64,000 bases of DNA from Ailanthus altissimus (taxonomy: Eukaryota > Streptophyta > Magnoliopsida > Sapindales > Simaroubaceae): assembly GCA_946807835.1 (NCBI GenBank), contig OX327704.1:8866001-8930000 (forward strand), read 5' to 3'. Below are positions 10,960-22,240 of this stretch, in pieces. Position numbers and translations under genes: made by a program. The notes under the pieces are model-generated. The model saw only the letters and a list, made by a program, of their open reading frames with translations. It did not search any database and was not told the origin of the DNA. How positions within the stretch are numbered: the stretch's first letter is position 1; every line of letters begins with the position of its first letter.

Positions 10960-13900
10960 ATTCATAATAATATCCTATACCCATCGACTCTACTTATCTC
11001 TCAAACACACTATGAGTTAAGGCTTTAATGAGCGAGTTCACTATATTATTCATAAATCCTATTTAGATATTATTACATCTCCTCTAGCAAAGGTTTCTCT
11101 AATTATATGATATGTTCTCTCCACATGCTTTGAATTTTGGTGTGCCCTTGGTCTTTGGCTAGAGTAATTGTCCCATTGTTGTTGCAAAATAATGGGACAG
11201 GATCCATTGAACTTAGAACTATTTCAAGCTCTGCAATAAACGTGAGTATGCACACTATTTCCTTTACAACTTTTGAAGCTACAATGTATTTTACCTCTAT
11301 GGTAGATCATTTGTGGACACCTACTTGACACTATTCTAACTAACTGTAGCACTGTTGAGAAGAAACACATATCCACATATAGAATATCTATCATACAAAT
11401 CAGATTGGAAGTCTGAATCAGTGTATTCCCTCATTTGTAAGTCATTTTCTCTATAAATCAAAAACTCATCCTTTGTACCCTCAAGGTATTTCATAATATA
11501 TTTTACATCCGTTCAATGGTCATTACCTGGATTAAATTGATACCGACTCCTAACATTTACAACCATATTAATGTTAAGTCTTATACACAATATGGCATAC
11601 ATCAAGCTATCTACATCTGATGCATACGGTATGTTAGACATTTTAACCCTTTCATCTTTTGTCTAAGGAGATATTCTCCTATAAAGATAAATGCCATTTT
11701 TGAAAGGTACATTAATTTTCTTACAATTAGCAAAGTTATACTTTTAAAGAACACTTTCTATGTATGATGATTTGGAGAGTCTTACCAGCCTCCTAACTCT
11801 ATCTCTATAAAGCTTGAATAACTATAACATTCCCATATCATTTTTAATAATAAATATGTCATCCACTTAATGAACAAGAAAGACAATCATGCTCCTACTG
11901 ACCTTTCTACACACATACGCTTCCTCTTTATTTTTTAATAAAACCAGACCCTCTTATTACTTCATCAAAATGAATATTCTAGCTTTAGAAAGCCTACTTA
12001 AGTCTATAAATAGACTTTTTAAGTCTACATACTAAATAAAAAATTAGGTTGGGTGTAAGTCCTTCAAGCTGCTCCACGAAAATCTCTTCCTCGAGATTTT
12101 TATACAAAAAAACTGCCTTCACATTTGTCTGCCAGATCTCAAAAATATATTATACTGCCATAGCCAATAGAATTCGAATGGATTTTAACATGGTTACTAG
12201 TGAAAATATTTCCTCAAAATTAAACCTAGATAATGAGTATAACCTTTTGCAACTTGTTAGACTTTGAACGTTTCTACCTCTCTATTGGGCATACGTTTTC
12301 GCTTGTAAACCCATTTACAACTAATAGGAACAATTTCTTCGGTAAGCTCAACTAAGCCCTAGACTTAATTAAAGTACATAGAGTCAATTTCAAATTTCAT
12401 GACATCTTGTTATTTCTTTGAATCGATGTCTAACATTGCCTATCTATAAGTCAAAGATCTTTCTCTTTACCTAAGAAAATCTCAAGGGCATCTTCAGGTA
12501 TCATTCCATACCTTACATGTGGCCTTGACTTCTTTTTTGACCTACGTAGAGGGTGTGTCAAACGTATCTCACACGATTGAGCACGAAGTTATATCATTAA
12601 TTCATAAATTTATAGATTGACTTCATTAAGTTCAATCCTTAATAATCCCCACTACTCATGAGAAATTGTTTCTCTAGGAAAGTAGCATTATGGGCAATGC
12701 ACATGTTTTGTTCACTTAGATCATAAAACTAATATCCCATAGAATGATTGAGATATCTAATTAACCGATACTTGTACTTTTTAGATGTAAGTTTATCCTA
12801 TTGCGTAACCTTTATGTAAACAGGATAGCCCTAAATCTTAACATACTTAAGACTCAGTTTCCTACCAGTCCATATCTCATATGAAGTAGTAGAAACGGCT
12901 TTTGATAGAACTCTATTCAATAAATAAGTAGGAATTTCTAGAGCATAACCCTATAGATATTCTAGAAGATCGGTGAAGCTCATAATCGATTAAACCATAT
13001 CTAATAAAGTCTGATTCCTCCTCTCTGAAATACCATTGTGTTCAAGAGTACCTAGAGAACTATATTGAGAGAGAATCTCTTTCTCCTTCAAATAATTTGC
13101 AAATTCACTACTCATATATTCATTGCCTTGATATGATTGAAGACGTTTAGTATACATACTAGTGTGTTTTTCTACCTTCTGTCAAAATTATTTGAACATT
13201 TCAAAGGTTTTCAACTTATGTCTTATAAAAAACACTTGTCCATATTATGACAAATCATCAATAAAGACTACAAAGTATCAAAATCTATCCATAGCAGTGT
13301 GATTTATTGGACTATGTACAACATTATGTACTAATTCTAATAAATTAGTGGCTTGGTGTTCAACACCTATAAAAGAGATTTAGTCATCTTTCCATGAATA
13401 CAAGATTCATAAACTGTATAGGGTTATATGGTAAGATCGAGTATCTGACCAATCCTAATCAGACAGGCCAAGCATTTTATGCCTATATGACCTAATCTCA
13501 TTTGCCATAATTTTGTGTTATTCAAAGTTTTCGAACTACTACTTATATTTACCTATGCATTCAAGACATTTTCTATTACATCTAAAATATAATGACCATT
13601 TATCAACTAGCACTCAACTAATAAAATATTATTCATATCACATAAATATAAGGAACGATTCTAAATAAATATATGATAATCTTCAGTGGCTAATAGAAGA
13701 AGGTATATAATTTGCATGATAACATTTAGCATAAAATAACAGTTATACAACATTAAAGATTTACCATAAGGGAGAAACAACTTAAAATTTTCAACAACTT
13801 CAACCTATAGAAAATCCCCATTTCCAACACAAAGTAATATTTCTCCATGTTGCAGCTATCTAACTTCCCTCAAACCTTGCAATATTTTACAAACGTGAGA

Positions 13901-13990
13901 ATGACAAATGGTATCTAACACCCAACCAGTGCAAGCATCAAATGCTAATAAAATGTTAATAATAGGTAAATATAAACTTGAAGGGTTCTT
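10960..13990 (-). pseudogene. Degenerate Copia pol of element B
   Basis: Minus-strand polyprotein remnant. Reading from high to low coordinate, a protease trace is at about 13940-13880 (WVLDTICHSHVC, where the family expects LDTGC), then pre-integrase/integrase traces between about 13500 and 12650, RT around 12100-11700 with VDDIFII near 11870 directly after a stop codon, and RNase H pieces at about 11230-11100 (FCNNNGTITLAKDQGH). Stops and shifts occur in every segment, so no product is expected. It matches the equivalent segments of elements A, C and D closely enough to be the same lineage. Confidence 0.8.
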
Positions 13991-14627
13991 CTTAATTTTG
14001 GCAAGTTACCTCGAACAATTATGCTTCCAATGTTCGTCTTCGCCACAATAAAAATATTTTTCTTTGCCTTTATTTATTTCTTGTGATTTGGGTACCACTT
14101 GTCTTTGAGGACCTGTATGTGGTGTCTGTTTCTCTTTCTTCTTACCTGTAGACTTTCTAGAAACCCTTAGGGAAGAAGATCCTAATCTAAACAAAAACTT
14201 TTGCACCTCTTTTATTCATATCCTCCTAAGTTGTCTTCAATATATTATGCAGCTTAGCATATATGGGAGTCAACCCTTTGAGATCTTGTACAAATCAACC
14301 TCTGGTTTATCTCCAAATAACTTCTCCAGATAGAGCATAATACTACCTACATTATCTATGTGCATATGCTCTCTCTGAAGTTCAGTGGACATCGAGGCAA
14401 GGATATATGATTTGACTCTCAAATTATCATCAACCCATTTATAATATGTTAGCAACTCTTTTGGGTTAGCTTTATCAAAAAAACCTCTGGACATCTTCTG
14501 ATTAATCCCATATCCAAGCTGATCTAAATCTATAACAATTCTGAGATTCATCAGCCAGCCTGAGTAATTCTCGACACCGTTCAATTGGTTTGCATCAAGT
14601 ATGTGAACCAGGATTGTTTAAAGCCAT
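13990..14627 (-). pseudogene. Copia gag remnant of element B
   Basis: The capsid/nucleocapsid part of element B. The likely start codon is at 14627 (MALNNPGSH...); a 2-bp deletion soon after shifts the frame relative to the well preserved segment NGVENYSGWLMNLRIVID...LYLEKLFGDKP (14584-14270). The same relationship is seen by comparison with the gag start of element D (47565). Further on, a nucleocapsid segment (14206-14006) holds a zinc-knuckle-like YFYCGEDEHWKHNC. The first cysteine of the expected CX2CX4HX4C pattern is tyrosine, as in element D. This is the longest undamaged gag segment in the window, but it is not an intact ORF. Confidence 0.85.
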
Positions 14628-15843
14628 CTTATTTTCACAAGACAAAATAGGAGATGATAGCATAAAATATTTCAAAATCATTAATTGATAATGCTTTAGA
14701 GCATAGATATAGCTAGTATATATTTTTAATCTAAAGACGTTATTCCACTACTTTACATATTCTCTTTAATATCTCAAACAGGAATACAAGAGTTTAAACT
14801 TTTTAAACTTTACAGTGAGAAGTAGATCTAATTGACATTCTACTCCGGTCTCACGCTTTAGCAATATTAGCCTTTGTAAAATCCAAAAAGTAGACAACTT
14901 TTATTAATTGTATCTCGTGCAACTCTTACCATTGATGCTAAACACATTTTATCCTCACGTTTTAGAAATATTAGGTAAATATGTTCCAAATTAACTTATC
15001 AATGATCAAATATAAGTTATGGATACTATGCTACTGCTTTAGCAATATTGGATAATAATTTTGCTTATATTTGCTTCATCTCATGTTTAACTGACATAGT
15101 CCAAATCACACCAACCAATCTCTCATGCTTTAGCAATATTGGGATTGACCGAAGTAACATGTCTAACACCATATTGGCAGGATGGACAAAGTATAACATT
15201 ATCTTGTAATGAAATATGTTTTTAATTTGATTAAGAGAGATGTTGCAAATATCCGCATCTCATAAGGATTTGATTCATAATCAGAATATTTATTTTACAC
15301 AAGCAACACTAACCCCTACCTGTAGGGGCTCCGATTATAGTTAATAGTGCAAACAAATGATTACAGTTTATATAATAACTATATTATTGCATTAAATAAA
15401 CTTCACAATTATAACATGAAAATTAGAGTGAACTGTTCAAAATGTCACAGCATTAAAACTTAGAATGCCCACAGGTTAAACTACTTTAATGCCCCTGCAT
15501 TTCAAACTTCAACGTTGCAACATTATCACAAAATGCCCCAGCGTTAACTAGCCAAATACTGGCACATTTCACCGCCACAACGTTATCATATAAATGCCTT
15601 ACAGTGATAAGCCAACGCCCCAATGGTCCTCATATGTAAAGAACAACATGAAGGCCCTAGCATTCATCCAATCTTAATGAATGCCACAGCGTTAATTATG
15701 CAATGCCCCAACGTTACTTCAAGTAGTAAGTTGATTTTGCACCTTTAACACTTAAAAATGTAGTACCAGTTATTCTTGGGCACCCAAAATAGCTAAGTGA
15801 TACTCCATTAACCTACAAACACATAAAAAATACTCTGATACCA
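14628..15843 (-). other. Leader and primer binding site of Copia element B
   Basis: The untranslated leader on the minus strand. Four reverse copies of the Copia leader repeat (CTCACGCTTTAGCAATATT-like) lie near 14850, 14955, 15037 and 15123. The GC-rich AACGCTGGGGCATT-type array is at about 15440-15720. The reverse primer binding site ACTCTGATACCA is at 15832-15843, next to the LTR. No gene is seen. Confidence 0.8.
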
Positions 15844-17645
15844 TTTTTAATGTGTATTAAGAGTGCATGTATGTGGTAGTTTACATGTTGATTAATTTTA
15901 AAATGTATCTCCGACACACATTACACAACAAAATTATACATAATTAATCAATAAGCATACTTGGGATATGAAATCAAACACATAAAACATAATCAAAATC
16001 ATACCCTTAAAGAAATTCGATAAAAATTAATCTTAGAGCTCACACGGAAGCGATTTGCCAATAAATTCTAGACTTCAACAAACTGATGGGATTAAAGTGC
16101 TAGAATTATAGCCATTTATTGAATTTCCAGCAAGATGTCATGCTTGTTCAACACATGTAAAAAGTATTTTCTCTCTTTTTCGAATAATGAAGATAAGGGA
16201 TTTTTTAAAACAATTTCAAAGTATGGTTTACATACGTGGCAAAACAAAAGGACTTAAATGAATAACTTTCAAAGTTATTATTCATTCATTGCATGATTGA
16301 CAAGTGACACCCTCCATCTTATGCAAACTATTTACATGGGTGACACTTGTCATATACTTTTCCATACACATACCATTTGTCTCACAAATGGCCATGCATA
16401 AATGTCATGTGTCAAAATCTCTTTTCCATGTAAAAGGGAACTATTTGGAACATTTGTAGACTTTGTTCCCCATTTTCAAAGAGATCATAAAATAAATCCT
16501 TCTTTTCAAAATTCTCCTGGATTAAATTGTTCAACTCGATCTGCTACCCCAATGTTCAACGAGTACACTTCATATTATGAGACTTCCTAGGTACACACCT
16601 ATTTGTATTATAGAACTGTTTTATAAGTCTGTGAACAATGCCCTACACACATGTTACGGATATTAAAGAATGGCGTACTAAACCATACAAACTAAGAACC
16701 ATATCTGTATAATCCTTCTATCACCTATATTCTAAAAGATCAAAGATATAGATCATCATCGTCAAATCTTTATGTGCTCGACTGTGAACTTATCTCCAGA
16801 TTTTTATTTTTGTAAATGAAATTCGTAAACTTCTTTGTGATATTGTTTAACCCTACGGATAAACTCTTTTTTAGGATTTTTGCTTATGGCTATTAGACTT
16901 CCTAAAATACAATCTCGAAGCATCCAAATATACAACTCACATATATGAACTGACGAATCACATGTCTATGCACATTGGGCTTTATGAGCATCGGACCATA
17001 CCCAATGACACCCAAAGGTCAGACCATGAAAGGTCTCTAACATGCGTAGAATCAAAGTATAATGGATCATTCACAAGCCCCCCTTGACGCTTAGGTCAAA
17101 AGACTATAATACTACTCAACTCGAGAAGACCATTCATTGATAACTCTATGGGATGTCTATTAGAGGTCCTCATGAGTCTGTTCAGTATTCAGTCCTCACT
17201 GAATACCTGCATGCCTATATAAGCTTCTTCTAATCCATTGATCTACTAAGACTAACCATCTGGACAATCTAGATATTGACGTACACTGATCCATAAGGAA
17301 TACCAATCGACTTGTTTCGACAACCATAGATAAAAAATGATGTTTTCAAGAACATATTGCATAATGACATTTCTTAACACCATTTACAACTCCTTACAAC
17401 TACATCATTACTAATATATTTCTACATCTTTGTCCTTATTAGAGACAAGGTTCTAACTCTTTGAATTTCTTACCCTTAACGCTGACCTAAGCTCCTTTAA
17501 ATCTAAAATATTAAAAACGTTACAAGCTTAGCACTATATAATTAATAATTTATATAATTTATTAGAAATGTTTATTGCATAAATATTATAAATAAATAAA
17601 TATTCACACAATAATTAGAATGGCACTTAAGCACCATTTCCAATA
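15844..17645 (-). repeat. 5' LTR of Copia element B
   Basis: The right-hand LTR of element B (1.8 kb). It starts next to the reversed primer binding site and ends CCAATA before the target duplication GTTAT. It contains TGACAAGTGACACC near 16298 and GTGACACTTGTCA near 16345, variants of a palindromic motif also found in the element C LTRs. Confidence 0.8.
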
Positions 17646-17930
17646 GTTATCTTGCCTTTAGTTAGAATATAAAGCCCCTCAGTGGCACACATGGGTGGTA
17701 CCCTAGGGCTACTAAGTTGTTTAAGTATAGTTTCCAACATTCAATTTAAGATTCTTATGTAATATGGTTAGCACTGCAAGCTTAGAATTGTAAGGAGCTC
17801 AATATACGACAAGAGCTATTATCTTCGACATACTTTCAAGAAGTTAGAACAAAAACTTATGAATTGAAAATGATCATTAAGCGCATGCTAAAATGATTTA
17901 TGAAATACCCATTGATTAACAAGTGATAAA
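17646..17930. other. Remnant between Copia B and Copia C
   Basis: This begins with the GTTAT duplication of B and ends with ATAAA, the left target duplication of C. It contains CACATGGGTGGTACCCTAGG and no ORF. It should be contiguous with 8291-9222 on the left and 26737-26938 on the right in the pre-insertion sequence. Confidence 0.5.
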
Positions 17931-19623
17931 TGTTTGAGATGGTGCTTCTGTGCTATTCTGATTAATAGTAATCATTTCTATAATAATCGTTAATTCATAA
18001 TTATATGGTAAGAAGCTTGTAACAATTTCAGACATTGTAAATTTAAAAGAGTTTAGATCAGATCCAAAAGAGTTTTGGTCAGTGCTAAAGTTAACAATTC
18101 TAAAAAGTAGAACCTTGTTTGAAATGGGACAAGGACTCGAAAATATATTATTAATAACATAGTTACAAATGGTGCTAAAAAATATCATTATGTACTATGT
18201 TCTCGATTACCAACACGAGTCGATCAGTATTCCTTTTGGATTAATGTATATCTATATCTAAATTGTCTAGATGGTTAGTCTTAGTAGACCGTGTGCTTAG
18301 CGGAAGTTTGTATGGGCATATAGGTATTCAGTAAGGACTGAATAATGAATAGACTCACAATGACCTCTAATAGACATCCTATAAAGCCATCAATTGGGGG
18401 TCTTCTTGAGTTTAGTAATATTCATGATCCTTTGACCTGAGCACCACGGAGGGCTTAAGAGTGATCCATCATGCTTTGGTTTCATGTATGTCAAAAATAT
18501 TTCATGGTCTGACTGTGTTGTTGAGTATGGTTCAATTCTCATGGAGTCCTGTGTGCGTAGATATGGGATCCATCAGCTCATATGGGTAAGTTGTATATTC
18601 TGATGCTCTAAAAATTATATTTTAAGAAGTCTTTTGGCCAAATACACAAAAACCCTGAAAAAGAGTTTTCTATAGGGTTACACAATATCGCGAAGATGTT
18701 TGTGGATATTATTTTATAAAAATATAAATCTGGAGATAAGTTCACGGTTCAACACATAGAGATTTGACGGTGATGGTTTGTATCTCTACTCTATTAGGAT
18801 ATAGGTGACAAAAGGAATATATGGATATGGTTGACCTCAATTTACATGGTTCAATGCTTTGTTCTGTAATATCCATAACGTGTGTGTGGAGTATTGTTCA
18901 TGGACTTGCAGAAGTGTTCTGTAAGATAAATGGAGGTAAACCTAAGAAGTCTAATAATATGAAGTGTACTCGTTAAGCACTGGGGTAGTAGTACGGAAGG
19001 AAAGATTTGATCCGGCTTGATTTCGGAAAGCATGATATGTTTCAGGAACTTCTGGAAAATGGGAAACATACTTTATAAATATTGCAAAGAGATCCCTATT
19101 GCATAGTAAAGAAAATCTTGACACATGACCACTTGTTTGACAAGTGGCACATTGGGGCTTTGCATGATTGACACTTGGTAGCATGCATGAGATGCAGTGA
19201 CAAGTGTCAACCATGTAGAGGGTGAGGTGGCTAAAGGTTTGCAAATGTTGAATTTGTTTTCAATGAGATCCCTATTTCTAAGTCAACAAAAATAGCCTTA
19301 TTTTGAGAGGATTTTGAAATTGAATCTTGCTGGAAATTGATCAAACATGTTGCCATTCTAGAGTTTTAATTCCACTACTTTGTTGAAGTCTAGAATTGTT
19401 CAAGGGTTGACTTCAATGCGAGCTCAAAGTAAAGAAATGTCCAAAGGATTCAAAGGTATGATTTTTTTGTAGTTTTTAGTATAATAAGACTTCAATTCAG
19501 TATGTTTGTTGCTTAAGAAATTAATTTCCAATTTCGTTGTGTATTTATGTATGATTGTCATACATTATATAAAATAAGCAATGAACACAATCACATGCAT
19601 GCACCATGAATACACGTTTAACA
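17931..19623 (+). repeat. 5' LTR of Copia element C
   Basis: It starts TGTTTGAGATGGTGC and ends ...ACGTTTAACA next to the primer binding site. Near the 3' part (19118-19210) it holds clustered TGACAAGTG/GACACTTGG/TGACAAGTGTCA motifs that are near-palindromes of one another. The block AAGTGTACTCGTTAAGCAC (18962-18980) is shared, in reverse, with the element B LTRs and the solo Copia LTR at 42760-45077. Confidence 0.85.
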
Positions 19624-19635
19624 TTGGTATCAGAG
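19624..19635 (+). other. Primer binding site of Copia element C
   Basis: TTGGTATCAGAG directly follows the LTR end ...TTTAACA. It is complementary to the initiator methionine tRNA 3' end, as is usual in plant Copia elements. Confidence 0.9.
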
Positions 19636-22240
19636 TATAATTTTATGTGTTTCTGGGTTAATGTGGTGTGTTATAAGTGTTGGGGATGCCAGGAATATGT
19701 TAAATTGTGTTTTGAAATATTGAAAACGTAAAATTCTGGGTTCTGCCCAGATGAACGCTGTGGCCTTATCCTTGGAACGCTGATCTTTTGGATGAATGTC
19801 ACGGTGTTGCTTGGTTTAACGCTGGGGTGTTATAGTGTATAACGCTGGGGCATTGGTGGTTGCTTGTTAATGTGTTCAAGCATTGAATGCGAGGGTGTTA
19901 TAAGACTTAACACTGGTGCATCCAAAGCAACTCAACGCTAAGGCATTATAGAATATAACATTAGGACATTAGTAAGTTGATTATTGACGTGTTCAAATGT
20001 TGGACACGAGAGTGTTATAAGGTTGAACGTTGGGTGATGCAATATTTTTATATCTTAAAATTAAGTACAAGTATACACTATCGTATACAAGTAATAAATG
20101 GACAAAAGAGTTAGATGTCGAACCCACATGGATAATTTCTTTTTTTTAACCAATTACTAAAATTGTGTCTTTCTAATAATTATTCAAAAAAATAAAAATT
20201 ATAATTTTGCAATAAATTTAAGTAAAATAAAAGTGCAGAAAATAAATGACAACTCAAATAGAATAACAAAATAACAATTTAGAGAAAGTCTAGGATTAAT
20301 TACTATCCTTCAATATATTTTCTAAATATTAATCCTTTTAATATTTATATCACTCAATTATTATTATTGGTCAAGACATTAATGTATTCACAAGCCTCTC
20401 CCAAGGTCATGCAAGTATATCATAATCTACCAAATACCTATGTTCTTATGGTACTTGTAAAAAATTAAGATTCATTAAGAACAAGTCTTATTGACTATAT
20501 ATGCCAATTAAGTATATTCCTATCTTAATTCGAAACTTACATATGCAATATTGAATGTTACTCTACAATTATGCATCAAATTATCTAAGTCTAAATACAA
20601 TGATGCCTCTTCTGAGTTTATCAAAGTATTACCAAAGCATTCACAATATTGATCAAATATAATGAAGCATTAAGAACAAATAATTTGAACAATAGAGAAT
20701 TGAGTTCAATTAAATAATAAAAAGATCCAACAATTAACCACCTATATTGAGTTCAAGTAATAACCCTAGAAAATAAATTTAGCCCATGCAATAATACAAT
20801 TATGGTTAAAGAATAAAATAAACATGATACAACCAAAAGCAAACCAATATAAACGTCAATTCACAGTTGGTTGATACGCCAAAGATTTGCCAGTAATCTC
20901 TTGCTTTCTTGAATTTTCCTTACTTCTCTCACTAAAATTAATTTCTTCAATGTGTTGTGGCTCTAAGAGCCCTAAGTTGTGTTTTCCTTTAGGTCTGAAA
21001 TAAAAGGTTTTTATATAGAGATTGATTGGAGTATTTGAGTTGTATTTTGTTTTTACTGTAGCACATTCACTGTTCACACAATGTTTGTGGGTATTGTTCA
21101 TACACTACTATTCACCTTTGAAGCGAAAAGCTTTGGCCGCTGGAACTTTGCTGAGGTGAAACACTGTTCATCGCACTATAGCATGGCACCGTAGCGAATC
21201 ACTGAAGCATACACTGTAGTAATTTGATGTTTTGCCTTGTTTTTCTTAGGTTTTCATCCCCGATTGCTCTACTAACTCAAAACTTACAAAATAACAATAA
21301 AACATATAAAAAGTCTAATATTTTTATTAAAATGAGAAATTAATCAAGTTAAGAGAATGAAAATAATAGATATAATTTATGCTTATCATTGGGGCATAAA
21401 CAAATTTCCTTTTTTCTTTATTCGAGGTATTATATAGTATATTCCAAGGTGTTCAAAAGTTGAACACCAAGGCGTTCAAAATTTTATAGCGCTAGGGCAT
21501 TTTGAATAGTACATCATATTTTGCATTATATGCATGTGAGCTTTATTTCATACAAATATGATTGTTATATTACTGTGTTATATAAACTGTTAATACTCTT
21601 TTACATTGTTAACCACAATAGGAGTTTTACTAGTGGGGGTTAGTTATGCTTAAGTGAACAAATATTTGATTATGAATTATATCCGTATGAGATGCAAAAA
21701 ATTTACTATTATAATTAAAAACTCTCTCTTAATCAGATTGAAATGTATTATATTATGAGATAATGTTATACATGGTCTACCTTGTCAATACTATAATAAT
21801 CTGGTCTACTTGGTCTTTTTTCCAATATCAATAAATTGTGAGAGAATTGGTCGGTATAATTTGGAATATGCTGATCAAACATGAATGAGGCAAATATAAG
21901 CGAAAATATTATCCAATATCGCTAAAGTGTGAGGATAAGGTGTATTTAGGATAAGTAATAAGAGTTGCATGAGATACAATTGATAAGAGTTGTTTACCTT
22001 TTAGATTTTATAAAGGCTAATGTCGCTAAAGTGTAAGGCCTGAGTAGAATGCTTATTAAATCTACTCCTAACTGTAAAATTTAAAATGTTTAAATTTTTG
22101 TTTTCTCATTTGAGAGATTACTGGAAATATGTAAAGCAGTGGGAGAACGTCTTTTGATCGAAAATATATACTAGTTATATCTATGATCTAAAAATGTTAA
22201 AATTAATGACTAGAAATGAATCTACTAAACATCTCTTATC
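19636..22240 (+). other. Leader of Copia element C
   Basis: Untranslated leader interrupted by the solo LTR at 20035-21389. The GC-rich AACGCTGGGGCATT-type array lies at about 19740-20034 and resumes at 21395-21500. Within it, a roughly 115-bp unit ending GAGGGTGTTATAAG / GAGAGTGTTATAAG is duplicated (about 19843-19915 and 19958-20034). Leader repeats of the CCAATATCGCTAAAGTGTGA type occur near 21823, 21912 and 22017. No gene is seen. Confidence 0.75.
20035..21389 (-). mobile_element. Solo Athila-type LTR in the leader of Copia C
   Basis: An isolated LTR in reverse orientation, TGATGC...CTTATCA in plus sense (TGATAAGCATAAATT...GCATCA in its own sense), with an exact 5-bp target duplication TTGGG at 20030-20034 and 21390-21394. 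Removing it restores AACGTTGGGGCATAA of the host array. Its own strand shows TATATAAAAACC (about 21005-21016) as a core promoter, and a conserved tail with GTGGGTTCGACATCTAACTC. The same family occurs at 30407-31669, 34215-41307, 54815-56210 and 62444-63937. A single LTR with an intact duplication is the product of LTR-LTR recombination. Confidence 0.92.

Larger units (their letters stand above)
9223..17645 (-). mobile_element. Copia element B, full length, minus strand
   Basis: An 8.4-kb Ty1/Copia element read on the minus strand, with two LTRs (9223-10938 and 15844-17645), a primer binding site next to the right-hand LTR, gag and pol remnants between them, and an exact 5-bp target duplication GTTAT at 9218-9222 and 17646-17650. 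Both LTRs begin in plus orientation with TATTAACGTCTATT / TTTTTAATGTGTATT and end CCAACA / CCAATA. The coding region is dead, with many stops. It landed in the presumed 3' region of Gypsy element G. Confidence 0.85.
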
